Virus record (IMG/VR): IMGVR_UViG_3300009130_000039
Location: 1-56,841 of that record
DNA: 56,841 nt
Source: a virus
Reading direction: 5' to 3' (one strand)
Shown here: piece after piece, positions 40,201 to 44,952 of the stretch
Layout: each line of letters starts with the position of its first letter
How positions within the stretch are numbered: the stretch's first letter is position 1
Translations under genes and position numbers: made by a program
The notes under the pieces: generated by a model
What the model saw: the letters and a program-made list of their open reading frames with translations, nothing else
What the model was told of the DNA's origin: nothing
Database searches by the model: none

Positions 40201-42199
40201 AAGAGCGTCGGGGTCTGCTTCGCGTCTTTTCAAGTACGGTGCAGTCGGCGCAAACACGAAGTTTGGGATGCGGCAGATTTCAATGGACTACATGACAAAC
40301 CTGTTTCAAGCCAGGGAGCAGGGGGTCGAGCGATACTGGATGCCTCTGGTGTACGCTGCTCAATTCGCGTTGTCCAACATACGGAACGCTGGCGCACACG
40401 ATACCAATCAAGTACGCCAACTATTCCGTTCATACGCTGGACAAAAAATGAACGTACTAACGCCCGATGTGCAGGGAAAATCTCGGATGCTAAAGGGGAT
40501 GACGAAGCGAGGTAGGACGATGGGATTGCAGTCTGTCGGGCGAACCCCCGGAAAAATTAAGAAGTTCTTTGAACAGTTGATAGCCGTGTCAGACATTGGT
40601 CCTCGCTACGCGGAATTTGTCGCCAGCTTGCGAAACGATGGATACACCATTAACGGAACGACGGGTCGTATTGAGAAAAACGGAAAGCCAACTCATCCTT
40701 CTAGGCATCACATAATGCGAGCGATCAATGCTGCGAGCGATGTGACGTACAACTATCGGCGAACGGGAAGATGGGGTCAGGTCGTCGAGCAATTCGTGCC
40801 ATTTACGAATGCAAAACTAGAAGGACAGGATAAGCGACTGCGGACACTAAAGAACGTGGCTGATGTTGGCTCATCAATCCTCAGAGGACGCTGGATAGAG
40901 TTGGAGGATGCTGATATTCGCGGAGCAGTCTACACCACAGGGAACAGCTTGCTTGCGCTCGGTGTTGGCGCGCTCTACTACATGCTCAAAAGCGACGACG
41001 AGGAATATGAAGAAGAAGAATTTTGGCAGCGGGGGCGAGGGTTCAGCCTTGGCGCAGACGGCGGGGTGCAGAAGGTCTTTATCCCAAACTCCAGAGAGTT
41101 CAGCATTCTTTTCGGGCTCGGTGAAGTTTCCGCCATGCTATACGACCAAACAACGACCGGCGAGAACAAGGACATAATTAGCGGGCAAGAAAAAAGGCTA
41201 AACCCAGACGCAAAGGGGTCAATCGCCAGAATTGCCGAAACAGAGCTAAGGCAGAGCCTCGGGAACTACGAGACAGCTTTTCTGTTGGACTCTGGGTACT
41301 TGTCTACCACGTTAGGCGCGTGGGCAAATTGGAAGATGTTTCAAGGAAGGAGTATCGAGCCAAGCTGGATGGACGAGCAAGCGATACCAGACGAGAAACG
41401 CTACACTCCATACACCTCGTCTGTGGGGAAGTGGACCGGAAAGTACACCGGAAGGTATCTCGGCAAAGGACCGATGTATGTTGATTATGTACTAGGCGAC
41501 CTTGGTGGTGGTGGATATACGCGGGCAACACGCGCGATCGACGAATACATAGAGGGTGATGTCACTGCATCGAGCGTACCGTTTGCCGGTGGTATCTACA
41601 CCAACCGGCACCAAAAGCGATCGGTAAACGACCTATATGCAACGTCTCGCAGTCTCTTGGACGCAAAACAAAACCATGAATATGGAATCCCAGGATCAGA
41701 GTGGACTGTTGAGCATGAGCGTTTTTTCAGGGATGTAAACAACGCAAAAGCATTGGCAAGCGTGATTACTCGCCTTGCGAAAGACTCAAAAAGTGATGTT
41801 CGCACAGAGGTATCGCAACTGACCACGGGACTTGCAAGGGAGGCACTCGGGAGAGATCCACACAAAAGCAACCCGTCGCCTTGGGCTCTGAGAAAGTCCG
41901 AGTTCCCGAAAATCCTAGTTCAGTCCTCGCTGGGTCGTAAGTCGTTTTATCAAGAACTCAAAGACGAAGTTAAGGGGATGATCGAGGACACGACACCCTC
42001 AAAAACCACGAAAGATATGTACGCATCGGGAAGGACTCGCGAGGATGAGGAAGCTGCGAGAAAGGAGAAGGCAGAGTACGCAAAGCAGTGGTTAAAGGAC
42101 CACGCAGATAGCCCGATCGTGAAGGAGGTGCGAGCAGAATTGCGAGCAAAACCGACGCCTAAAAAGAAAAGGAAGAAATCTGGATTTGCAATTCCATAG
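22220..42199 (+). CDS. 6659-residue polyvalent protein: methylases, TGT-like, helicase, protease
   Basis: One uninterrupted frame of 19,980 bp. Approximate residues: 120-300 Ala/Gly-rich hydrophobic helices as in ejection proteins; 360-620 acidic linkers with repeats of AEEQTVEP; 1355-1460 and 2565-2670 two copies of a helical domain; 1490-1765 cytosine-C5-methyltransferase-like (SLFDYSG near 1571, PC at 1632-1633, ENP at 1677-1679); 2725-3040 TGT/DpdA-like (IDSGMFG with D2797, D2843, LLGGG near 2956); 3120-3245 low-complexity linker; 3250-3560 adenine-methyltransferase-like (EPSVGSGNFFG near 3376, NVPF 3441-3444); 4100-4760 SF2 helicase (VGTGKT 4122-4127, DEVH 4303-4306, SGTP near 4353); HEVAH 5416-5420; then a long C-terminus resembling the LPD38 polyvalent-associated region, ending Lys-rich. 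The methylase-helicase pair resembles P1 DarB. It probably travels in the virion and protects or processes entering DNA. Only the first two statements about frame and motifs are seen directly; roles are inferred. Confidence 0.8.
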   Translation: MAEPKKAWKPLRTQHDPDDKSLWETQVNVAGTRRLSREAVANREGQLWDTLKQAGVPQSIGYEDDSPSPDALMYFEQLGRGMNAPLRAGAGRLMDATGLSGDHPMGDTITRQEQAFQSEMASQMHPKGFIGKVSGGAMGAAQQLPAMIGVGATAGLPGLVGMYSAQSFNDAYVQAIDAGLTHNEALKTATHSAVIEAGLTLGFSAVGMGGVEKMATQSAKKRMSERILKQFGPNVSHELVEEISIEMANALREATSGVDYQATDPDRLWDRAVDTAIQTVILTGGLAGIQGTMERGNRRYNQKLMEGYSAINEEAGRMLNNGADEETVAAFMKESKEELQQVVSGEKTLEEAESDDEIDRELKKELRKTFTEKEPQDTSVDEEKVVKDDGEGVLPVEQEDAVLEVDAGPDAVVDEDAPGLPPGEALPETDDDIEAEMAQEPEEEISDAVAPETPAEEQTVKPVYSKESSLHASMYRVENLQNDVDASGKVLDTKVEFNDEQKRDAYAFFRELSEDARDFLERDSSPERKKKLDSIVRQEILGKYPQIDQQTLGVLAEALIEDGAFDRFSTVLDTRESELESDPPAEEQTVEPTAEEQAVEPTDDVVEQDEVEAGLIGDNDRGQQVYETPSGLRYYIDDSNPDDPYRIYEPSVDNRGVTPEDRDNRPQSFMVVIDEDEESQEPEGEGSGDILKATQDYARELVERMKAESAEGDTKPGNEGATEINDLEEDDGDITESEILRAVERAKKFMEADPEGGDNPYARYEYKDGVIFAPLMDADDGHMKRWAERRKLGPLLSISPMNEEDLGKKHPFFLTAELSEDHPRRKKYEHRMKLKGLLPTKLKPMVTFAKRLGQGKFLEQYGGNAEAIEEATGLDMKEFWRQVRQGPREQSIGKKTPDKTREWLEDAKEIGVNADGERIYENENGVRAVMGEDGMLRSERTKNSKKGFVPLSKNKRTPDFHPVRTIIRRGVGQVEVNTLNEQEAMAAVGMSKSELTKAFSGKDEIPLPSSKSGRGVLGKDGEGYYARTRGEDEPSIAIEKGGGPRDNGWVNVPPVKDAIEVIESGGASREANKAAIEAADLQIGQRVMVTSNDGTKQIGATVHRVPEKGSDSAFVVLDNHDNEMKHVKGRLIQPDFDKALAERNERIEQGEAAKAGPNSDELGLDKGFAYPVGQFRRGERPKTLARTSVSRSVPKINGDTNRKAKSSISRLTQWLNNEAIEEAKAKNDGDAIRRFQDMDVSTDKKAWELPPADRDDMVDYVFGDGSMFDDPKPASAPNVAEDATDVADSQEQEKPESEETKEASPVEVDNRSLGDISLDDLIAASNEIAGVQSDDPRPEQKSEVKQSTDNHTDSKAKKNLKDKRKALAEEIGDDVAALHDKIKSLKKKFDGRVNANPMFDADILKEATLILAQAVKIGVKKFRHFLIIAADATDVDSTVRMGPLYEIVWNGLRERFPNIDLEEATDTQEILIEEGIIDEPVVVVEELVQKEKDFVGMWSRAARLFEDPGKGEKVITERRIESAGGYMSQSSADALIDQWTQHSLKQADFKAPIIIHGNKFKSVNNSRWVISLFDYSGVWLRPWYEAGYSVLQVDIQHGIDVLEMATDPITWFDENIGEVDWHGIHMVLAACPCTEFASSGARHWKDKPPELLEDAQDLANATMDLIEFLDPHYYAIENPAGSINKNTTVPDPRMSFHPNHFGNPYTKLTQLYGNFNPNLPLAPVYPLKGSETHSQYGGSSLETKNKRSETPDGFAAAFFMANNYLDMSDRERLLVDFEQEGLVSKALDAGVTPERIRELAGVGSHETAITDELLGDFESNLLAEANELRKGGEVLKLTSPAPLARTIEQIEALPKYTVYRQSAAKFLVRGDGKRGGGDSIHDTYAEAEQAAKDQKSRDDERFLEQGTSQELRDRAEEEIRKDYGNFLEFNPGRRLRAIAELERVKVISKDFTGRVKDFVRTVVTEGDEAGIARAREVSELVSDYVDHLQYVEDHIASGDFSKPSDRREVPAKWIGQARKALKGKFKERYTKTTGKEDTRQLTEGVLGKKDYSDLKALLTDLVGAEYVTTHRGSLRSKKDVIKTLVGIQDNYDGLLMEMSGGKEVKRLDFDSLEWLDPRLRLPAKTQVPAVPVQARDAAMEFLLQQKQAIRWPDGYGGVSYISPYGYLERILTHKFPSISRNNLDNITKEIQEAVDPDGSLAPITAFTNAVIYLDPHYFIKGDGKSVKLLGQYEREQVFLDQSFKSIYDSLTDEGEARISGKVLEDAKDAHAQRYAERLVEEAKRKESAEREEVKDYYGFLPDNPMQAGRIKKSLELQRDFGGEPFSSWKEYVEDRVKQGWVVGEDDSPASTTGGTITASDPILMFTNEDGTVDMSPLSIPKTAVNYAQFLIDEGFASKTGIVPINNEAIQASRQKKGLAKKKVRQAPVTLDPEKIFDAAFAVWEQLHPDATSEEKSEMLDALEFFVDEIWSDYGYSLTGQEPFEDGVISYPGFSKIEWDEITDEVLNDTIISFLNESNSSFRQSTVNDDYSGIINSLDQDAFNSLFAAMADAIERQMYKEASKPKKKKTLKEKAADAASVAEEKAEELRRKIRNLHSKPTMGVDLDLVRVAVDVAVAKIKAGVLSYAAFIQDFAANSHEGEMEIFGPYLDAAWETLGAMSDDDRKVLGVEKADTTKEATWREALNSTHAEPAKEGKAGKPEPVEKTADENADAIENDPSGRIMPGFRMFISGMSRGPGDIRDSQPSRPGKGDGKGRPVGVAYESWHKDSGKFLKPNDTVKDLLVEHVNRFGLPIFIDSGMFGVVSRGEVGQEADYEGALAFYDEMIRQINPDLRNLVYVVAPDFLLQTGKGKKGIRGDHDKTVALQLQHKEKIEDLAGMGANVIIPVQRSYDPDESLVNNALEAKENFKTWGPNLIFGIPYNAAAWPKEQIVGFTDFYQQNFVVDQQTGGPLRLWLLGGGPSKLKPLYETLKEISPTVELYGDASTEVGFNRGSHDEYGVRKPKRQIKLDDGLSIQDALEAFLTEGHSPGYEPLFDAIDAHHDTWSRSSDGEAELKRLIDDAVRVIASKIMENFSPDLTGNSKIDSDVFWNRIEDLFNRQPNKSFTDGKPDVFTGMPRLSQLLFHKYLQTPQAREESQDEQARTDDRGRSADQEGRREPDSEQDSADGTDGEVLAGEQQGDAQRTEPEGSPVGVRETPTGTTRQGSSETDADGESGTERGGTDSERLVGDGSRTARGRDGVGESTRPNYHLIRDKWGAITGGGLKARFARNQRAIELAIELTESGVPPTTEQQDELAAYTGWGAFGQALFDGEWGTPKPQDGWEEEDDWLREHLGKDAWLQMQKSIVNAHYTSPQLVSAIWGAVRRLGFNGGRVLEPSVGSGNFFGVMPRDLMGASHLTGVEQDETTAKIASLLYPQANIRHKGYEDVETADEFYDLVISNVPFGQEKPAQVRYKQDHLVHNFFFRRALDHVKPGGLVVFITGKGTSDGKTLAKYLRQQVSEEASVLGAVRLPSGFFQEYSKTNVVTDLIVIRKNRKDGKNANAGITWWSEEGEGNVVPYKTPSGETVTLNKHFIDNPQDVLGTINYGSGTTSKHPGLIIEPYSEEQTESLLTQWIQRLPENSFNTDRDDWQGVERPAEGGRRQRTILADNKSTGQWRVYKKKGKKSVLDGEGRPVYETIEFDGPQVSVVDGESIVPLQAKMIKMGVTGWAKANVKNPSTLKKKADAILALAEVRDAYETLLYVQRTSKSKKEIKKARAKLNEKYDDFVKKHGEIAESEALQVFKRAQDPMYASLSVLARKNHKTGEYEKATVFRENTVVAEIAEIKNASLGDAFAAERNRSRIIDYKRIAKSANLKTKEAIDQLVDAGYIYKTETGTYEPADIYLSGNVRKKQRALEAAIDEGMSGLEKTLEAIKKIVPEMIPYQHIETHMGARFIPASVYADFLAEKLNISPSRVGVRLHQGKWAVSLTPEINRSDEALQWGLSDAVIRNGERVPKYPFSSLVRQALNNGSIKIMFPRDPETGIQEVDETATRSANEALMILKDDFENWIWSDPARAAEVQSIYNEEYNSFVTPDFKDVPLSFVGIVTERNGIPFSLRKHQRRAVWRAIIGGKGIFAHEVGTGKTLTMGALAMESRRFGYAKKPMLLAHNANAAAVAKEIQEAYPSARILFVDNVSAEGKEQALAMMAAEDWDLVVVPHSLTSRFLLTEETITNLIRHDLDSLAAAAQEAYDDDQSAFKGSFPADLDNVTEAQLQRLGSRTAKELVLERNKLVNEIKKAAKLSRDNTLFFEDMGVDMIMVDEVHEYKKIPLATSQSIKGLNTKGSKRGIVLKLLTDHVRKTNNGRGIYTFSGTPMTNTLNEIYNQMRFVMAEEMEAAKIREWDAWFNVFAKSSIEPEFTSGGTMAPMDRLREFQNLPELRQMVGQYLDIVFASDMEEFVPRKEREGRVPDGEEPKGVPFNQTINVTSFPNKFQKAYSEALVYRYLHFSESSGREKRELAKMTGTPYSPLVIETEGVKMSLDPRLTDLAFNPEFTFDDIPDIDPLDPELKVNKMIAEAMPLYRENAKSTQMVFMETGHGSEPERSTGEKDSKGNVITEKVAAFNLAEEIKRRLMDEGVPENEIALFSGMSAAKRTIAAEKMRRGEIRFAIGSTQTMGVGVNAQDEMIAIHHLDCPWMPGWLEQRNGRGRRQGNRYNTIKQFRYVCENDQDARRWQIALTKDTFIRRFMKGEFVGRSMDMSDVEVGDASDFQKTLSVAAGDPRILLRSKLEGEVARLTSNAASFAANVQAQVNNAERKTRSIAFKEQQNGAFSAMHRTASEAKPESREDDVATLVFPDGTEKESKGYGSGMDANVLAITRDLTDLSREYRRTAFRSSEAGLKAVGKWRGLTIFYKVPLGGIMPDSAELFIGMDSAEPNEMLCRPIRPSLPSMESQVRQIPSVIQKNKASIGLDRAAIDRSKDAMKVAYPKQDKLDAAMRSLDEVRKEIRDNPDISPPWFRMGAPVGTEVFYEGKEYTVQNHRMIDTVIAVDEHEKTVTLPAKDLLDAADGYVYPELQPGYDGPIDVEVKVLKQLTRKSYRSGEAITVDLGAYSDSYSEADLAAIGVNPSSIMTHKVEGIVARVVHEGEEGFEVKFNDRTSKTLTPDGVAVYGNTITLSIRPQQDNSYGAQSINPTENPVLRTMLDLYDTGTSAAVPLAASPRRSSPQKPPTQVTRARDLPASTPFDERLEHLIATATEATAQEWDSVNPIDQHNWIDDQLGGQLYEYIKPAAPGEPASAEPISRPQDEVSDVIERVEDRMGSLLGRGRSRDSESSRMGFVKRPVKSRGRGGSKRREVDVRRNKTIGLEAGAKNPLSAHEIIKRVALIFDLPIRRGQIRTGVMGLYRFLSHLNAGAYAPQVARLARADGNNLAVLIHEVAHHVDEITKTSASGFPKSIESRLLDFDYDQSRTDGPRVEEGWAEFIRGWGTLSRKQRKKISGFNEVQQWFETTWANAHPSEYAKLKEVRAMIKRYSDQSVFKRLQSSIRRASDDTLMARTARVARDLASKTGREYQYDRLLRNKGLRAYMAAKDRYYALKEMEKYVKRFRHEENRRLRREGKPELPNYYSHAESAYEYATATHNTAVTNAEHAMTHGVFLVSPQPGAARPVIKDTSIDEAMSEIRNEADLEAAEVYMVAHHIVNMDQKKQDEGVHDYVWPIEVSEAKRLVREVEADSDKFQRYEKLRQAANRFNNGLLAMLHDAGAISQLDYERMLKAYSVDEKSLDGSLYVPMMRVTEKVKTRLGGSGHLDLGKAVKRRGRKGSDLQVISPMQSLQDRAITFYRVAQSVQLQKLLYAESQQAPGMAKFVERIDPSLAARNIPIRDILKSLVEEGIVDEDFATQIEIADVLRSEMKIHGLKKYKGAIGQDAEEELMDLAGYKPGTYKNKHVKKVVEGLPSAMSVITLWRADYDTPTRFNKNIKHFVHDGEDILVEISDELVEALSGNLDLMSNPVVRASGSASRLFKYGAVGANTKFGMRQISMDYMTNLFQAREQGVERYWMPLVYAAQFALSNIRNAGAHDTNQVRQLFRSYAGQKMNVLTPDVQGKSRMLKGMTKRGRTMGLQSVGRTPGKIKKFFEQLIAVSDIGPRYAEFVASLRNDGYTINGTTGRIEKNGKPTHPSRHHIMRAINAASDVTYNYRRTGRWGQVVEQFVPFTNAKLEGQDKRLRTLKNVADVGSSILRGRWIELEDADIRGAVYTTGNSLLALGVGALYYMLKSDDEEYEEEEFWQRGRGFSLGADGGVQKVFIPNSREFSILFGLGEVSAMLYDQTTTGENKDIISGQEKRLNPDAKGSIARIAETELRQSLGNYETAFLLDSGYLSTTLGAWANWKMFQGRSIEPSWMDEQAIPDEKRYTPYTSSVGKWTGKYTGRYLGKGPMYVDYVLGDLGGGGYTRATRAIDEYIEGDVTASSVPFAGGIYTNRHQKRSVNDLYATSRSLLDAKQNHEYGIPGSEWTVEHERFFRDVNNAKALASVITRLAKDSKSDVRTEVSQLTTGLAREALGRDPHKSNPSPWALRKSEFPKILVQSSLGRKSFYQELKDEVKGMIEDTTPSKTTKDMYASGRTREDEEAARKEKAEYAKQWLKDHADSPIVKEVRAELRAKPTPKKKRKKSGFAIP
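31635..31943 (+). CDS. Overprinted TnpV-like small protein inside the giant gene
   Basis: A 102-codon frame, shifted relative to the giant gene. It has its own GAGGAAAG eight to nine bases before an ATG and an ordinary codon choice. The product is a compact, charged helical protein (LTEQMVRYWQENN near residue 27, then SELSQKGVL, a long helix, and an acidic C-terminus). It resembles the TnpV-like helical family seen in transposons and phages. In the giant frame the same DNA encodes only Asp/Glu/Arg/Gly/Ser-rich low-complexity sequence, as expected if the small gene is the constrained one. Another reading is a chance open frame, but the amino-acid pattern argues against this. Confidence 0.6.
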   Translation: MSKQGLTTEDVQQIKRDAASLTPSKTPLTEQMVRYWQENNREMHSELSQKGVLWEFARRLQEQHDKEVARLMRTENLGQSEAELIAKDLLAMVPEQPEDEME

Positions 42200-42203
42200 G
42201 CTA

Positions 42204-42231
42204 TTGACGCGACGCACTGAGGCTCTAAATT
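42204..42231 (+). promoter_or_regulatory. Sigma70-type promoter for the recombination genes
   Basis: TTGACG (42204-42209) and TAAATT (42226-42231) are spaced by 16 bases, directly after the giant gene's stop and 58 bases before the exonuclease ATG. Transcription would start near 42238. It is well placed to express the early recombination/replication block independently of the late virion genes. Confidence 0.5.
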
Positions 42232-42243
42232 GGACATACATCG

Positions 42244-42258
42244 GTGACAATTGGTCAC
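42244..42258 (+). promoter_or_regulatory. Inverted repeat, candidate operator
   Basis: GTGAC and GTCAC flank a 5-base centre (AATTG) just downstream of the predicted start of transcription, a normal place for a phage repressor site. One of the HTH proteins in the window could bind here; this is inference. Confidence 0.35.
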
Positions 42259-42288
42259 TTAATAAAGAGAACCAATAAGGAGATAGTG

Positions 42289-42948
42289 ATGGAACAGGGT
42301 TCAGAAGAATGGCATCTTGCGCGGTTGGGAAAGCCCACCGGAAGCAATTTTGCAAAAGTAATGGGAAGCAAGACTGTGCGAGAAGGTTACCTTGAGGATT
42401 TGATTTGTCAGCAGTTGACCGGCAAACCACCAGAGGAAATTCGTTCTTACGCAATCACATGGGGAAAGGAGAACGAGTCGCTGGCTCGCAACCTGTACTC
42501 GGCAACGCAACTCTGCGAGGTACGAGAGGAAGGGTTCATTCTGCACCCTCACCTCAACGCAGGGTGTAGTGTTGATGGAATTGTTGATCCCAATGGAATC
42601 ATTGAGATCAAATGTCCCTACAACAGCCGAAACCACCTCAAGACGATTGAATCGCGACAGGTGCCTCCCCAATACGTCGCACAAGTTCAGGGAAACATGC
42701 TGATTACTGGCTGCGATTGGTGTGACTTTGTGTCGTTTGATCCCCGCTTCCCCGATGAATTTCAGCTTTGCATCGTTCGCGTCGAGGCTGACGATCGTTT
42801 CCAGAAGAACCTCTACGATGCCCTGGCAGAGTTTTGCGGCGATTTGTCGGCTCGCGTCGAGTCGGTCAAACACCACCAACTGCTCCTGTCAGTCAACAAT
42901 GCCTTCTCAAACACACCCTCGCTTGAAAAGCCTGAGGTGACTGAATGA
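42289..42948 (+). CDS. YqaJ/lambda-exonuclease-type viral recombinase
   Basis: A 219-residue 5'-3' double-strand DNA exonuclease of the YqaJ family, which makes 3' single-strand tails for annealing. Visible motifs: EEWHLARLGKPTGSN near residue 6, the nuclease core with an SVDG near residue 84 and EIKCPY near residue 102 (the E-x-K catalytic pair), and the YVAQVQG helix near 121. The ATG at 42289 follows AAGGAG by six bases; an upstream in-frame GTG at 42244 falls in the operator-like repeat and was rejected. The stop overlaps the annealing-protein gene, its functional partner (two-component SynExo system). Confidence 0.9.
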   Translation: MEQGSEEWHLARLGKPTGSNFAKVMGSKTVREGYLEDLICQQLTGKPPEEIRSYAITWGKENESLARNLYSATQLCEVREEGFILHPHLNAGCSVDGIVDPNGIIEIKCPYNSRNHLKTIESRQVPPQYVAQVQGNMLITGCDWCDFVSFDPRFPDEFQLCIVRVEADDRFQKNLYDALAEFCGDLSARVESVKHHQLLLSVNNAFSNTPSLEKPEVTE

Positions 42949-43550
42949 GTAACGCTAACACAAAAATCTGGGATTCAGAAAAGCACACTCCAAAGGACCA
43001 GACAAGCAAGGTTAATCGTCGCGGTGGGTTCACCGCAGTCAACCACCAGTATCAGCTATTGCGAGGAACGACCCTGTGGGGGCCATACGGCGAGGCATGG
43101 GGCTTGGACATCATATCCATGCAAATCGTCGGTGAACCCCCTCAAACAAGCCTCCTGCTGCATTGTCGCTTCTATTATCCGTCTCCGACTGACGGTGAGC
43201 GGTGCGAGTTTGAGGTGCTGAACGACTGGCCCTTTAAGATGGGAGACGATAGTGCAAAGAAGGCACTGACGAACACTCGCTCTAAGGCTCTGTCGATGCT
43301 CGGGTTTTCAGCGGATGTGTACCACGGTCATCACGATAATTCTGAATATCTGAGGGACGAACCGCTGAGGGACGATCCTTCGCTGGTGCTAAGACGAGCC
43401 GACCAGATCGCAGCAAGTGGGTCGCGAGACGACATCAAGCGGGCTCGCGACTGGGCAAGGAAGGCACTCGGCAGCGGGACGATTGACGATTCCGTGGCAG
43501 CGGCTCTTGAGGCGGCTTGTGCTGCAAGGCAATCCGCACTCTCAAGCTAG
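42945..43550 (+). CDS. Rad52/ERF-type single-strand annealing protein
   Basis: A 201-residue recombination protein that would anneal the 3' tails made by the adjacent exonuclease. The family pattern is visible: an N-terminal WDSEKHTP segment, GGFTAVNHQYQL near residue 27, a WGPYGEAWG turn near 45, and the hallmark helix with ALSMLGFSADVYHG near residue 115, followed by the D-N-S-E-Y segment. The C-terminal third is a helical Ala/Arg-rich tail that may bind SSB or DNA. It is coupled to the exonuclease by ATGA overlap with GAGGTGA as ribosome binding site. Confidence 0.8.
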   Translation: MSNANTKIWDSEKHTPKDQTSKVNRRGGFTAVNHQYQLLRGTTLWGPYGEAWGLDIISMQIVGEPPQTSLLLHCRFYYPSPTDGERCEFEVLNDWPFKMGDDSAKKALTNTRSKALSMLGFSADVYHGHHDNSEYLRDEPLRDDPSLVLRRADQIAASGSRDDIKRARDWARKALGSGTIDDSVAAALEAACAARQSALSS

Positions 43551-43568
43551 GGTGCGTCTCTTTTTTCG

Positions 43569-43593
43569 GAAACCGGCATCAACGCCTGGTTTC
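43569..43593 (+). terminator. Hairpin after the annealing-protein gene, possible weak terminator
   Basis: GAAACCGGC pairs with GCCTGGTTTC with one bulged T, around an ATCAAC loop. The bases that follow are T-rich (TCTATTTTA) but not a pure T tract, so it may be an attenuator or processing site between the annealing and Rad50-like genes. Confidence 0.4.
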
Positions 43594-43624
43594 TCTATTT
43601 TAACCCTGGTTTTCCTATTTCAAC
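43585..43624 (+). repeat. Tandem 20-bp repeat before the Rad50-like gene
   Basis: Two directly adjacent 20-bp units (43585-43604 and 43605-43624), both of the form CCTGGTTTyyCTATTTyAAC, match at 17 of 20 positions. The second ends at the AGGAG ribosome binding site. Differences are all C/T changes. It may be a repeated protein-binding site or a leader duplication. Confidence 0.7.
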
Positions 43625-43635
43625 AGGAGCGGACG

Positions 43636-44952
43636 ATGAAGGTATTGAATATCAAGGTAAAGCATGTCATGGGGCTGCGAGACGCGGTTGAGATGGATGT
43701 TCGGGATGACAACCTGATCTTTGTCGGCGGCAAAAACGGAGAAGGAAAAACCTCGACCCTCAACGCAGTAAAGATGGCTTTATGCGGTCGCCGGGGTGCA
43801 GATTTCCCAGAAAAGATCATCCATGAAGGCGAGGATCACGCTGAGGTGGAAATACAACTCAGCGGTGACCCGACGCTTGGCGAGGACTCGTGCTTGACAG
43901 TCCGGTGGACAGTTGACAAAAAACGCGCAGGCGAGGTTGAGGACATTCAGATTCTCGATTCTGCCGGATACAAAAGCCCAAATCCCCGAACGCTGCTGCG
44001 TGACCTGTATCACGCGAGGGCTTTTGACCCTCTCGCTTTTGAGCGACTCTCTGCAAAAGAGCAAAGAGAGGCACTGGCTCGACTGGTTGGTGTCGATCTG
44101 GACGCATCAAGGCGCGAGTATAAGGCGGTATACGACGACCGTACTGAGCTAAATCGCGAAGTCAAGAAGCTGGATATTCGCATCTCTAACGCTGCCTTTC
44201 ACGCAGATGCACCCAGTGATCCTGTTGATACCGCTGAACTTGTCGCGAAGTTGGATTTCATTCGCAAGCAAAACAGCGAGCTGGAAAACTACACCGCCGT
44301 TGTTGAGGGCTATGCAAAAGAGCAGCAGGCAGCGATGGATCGCGTTGCAAAAGTTGAGGAAAAAATCAGATTACTCAAAGAGGATCTGGAGCGGCATCAG
44401 GCCAGTTTCGCGGAGTCGTGCAAACATCACGACGAAGCCAAAAGCAGCCTGCTAAAGATGCCTGACATGCAGTGCGACAAGAAAATCCTGAGCGAAATAT
44501 GTCTCGCAGGGGAAATAAATCAGAAGGTAGCGGAAAACCGCGCGAGACACGACCTAGAAATAGAATTGAAAGACCTGCAAGCAGCTAGCGACGGATTGAC
44601 CGCCGATCTTAAGGCGATCAACGAAGGGGTCGATGCAAAGTTGCGAGAGGCATCGTTCCCGGTCGAGGCTATGTCTCTCGACAAGGAAGGTGTATTGCTC
44701 AACGGCAGGGCATTTGCTGACAACAGTCGTTCCGAACGCATCGCGGCTTCTGCGAAGATTGGGATGGCAATGAACCCCACGCTGCGACTGTTGATATGCG
44801 AAGATGGAAGCGACCTGGATTCCGACTGCATGGACGAACTCGACAAATTCATGCGGTTGCACGACTTTCAGTGCATAGTGGAACTGGTCACTCGCTCATC
44901 CGAAGATGAGGATCGCTGCAAAGTCGTCTTAAAAGACGGAGCAGTAAAGTGA
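43636..44952 (+). CDS. Rad50/SMC-like ATPase
   Basis: A 438-residue SMC-type ATPase. The N-terminus has a typical Rad50 start and a Walker A, GGKNGEGKTS (residues 31-40). A helical region at about residues 170-380 is a short coiled coil, and the C-terminal lobe has LRLLICEDGS near residue 394 at the Walker B position. It is much shorter than cellular Rad50 (over 1000 residues) and has no CxxC zinc hook. Phages often encode such a protein with the exonuclease and annealing protein. AGGAG lies six bases before the ATG. The stop overlaps the helicase start (GTGA). Confidence 0.75.
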   Translation: MKVLNIKVKHVMGLRDAVEMDVRDDNLIFVGGKNGEGKTSTLNAVKMALCGRRGADFPEKIIHEGEDHAEVEIQLSGDPTLGEDSCLTVRWTVDKKRAGEVEDIQILDSAGYKSPNPRTLLRDLYHARAFDPLAFERLSAKEQREALARLVGVDLDASRREYKAVYDDRTELNREVKKLDIRISNAAFHADAPSDPVDTAELVAKLDFIRKQNSELENYTAVVEGYAKEQQAAMDRVAKVEEKIRLLKEDLERHQASFAESCKHHDEAKSSLLKMPDMQCDKKILSEICLAGEINQKVAENRARHDLEIELKDLQAASDGLTADLKAINEGVDAKLREASFPVEAMSLDKEGVLLNGRAFADNSRSERIAASAKIGMAMNPTLRLLICEDGSDLDSDCMDELDKFMRLHDFQCIVELVTRSSEDEDRCKVVLKDGAVK

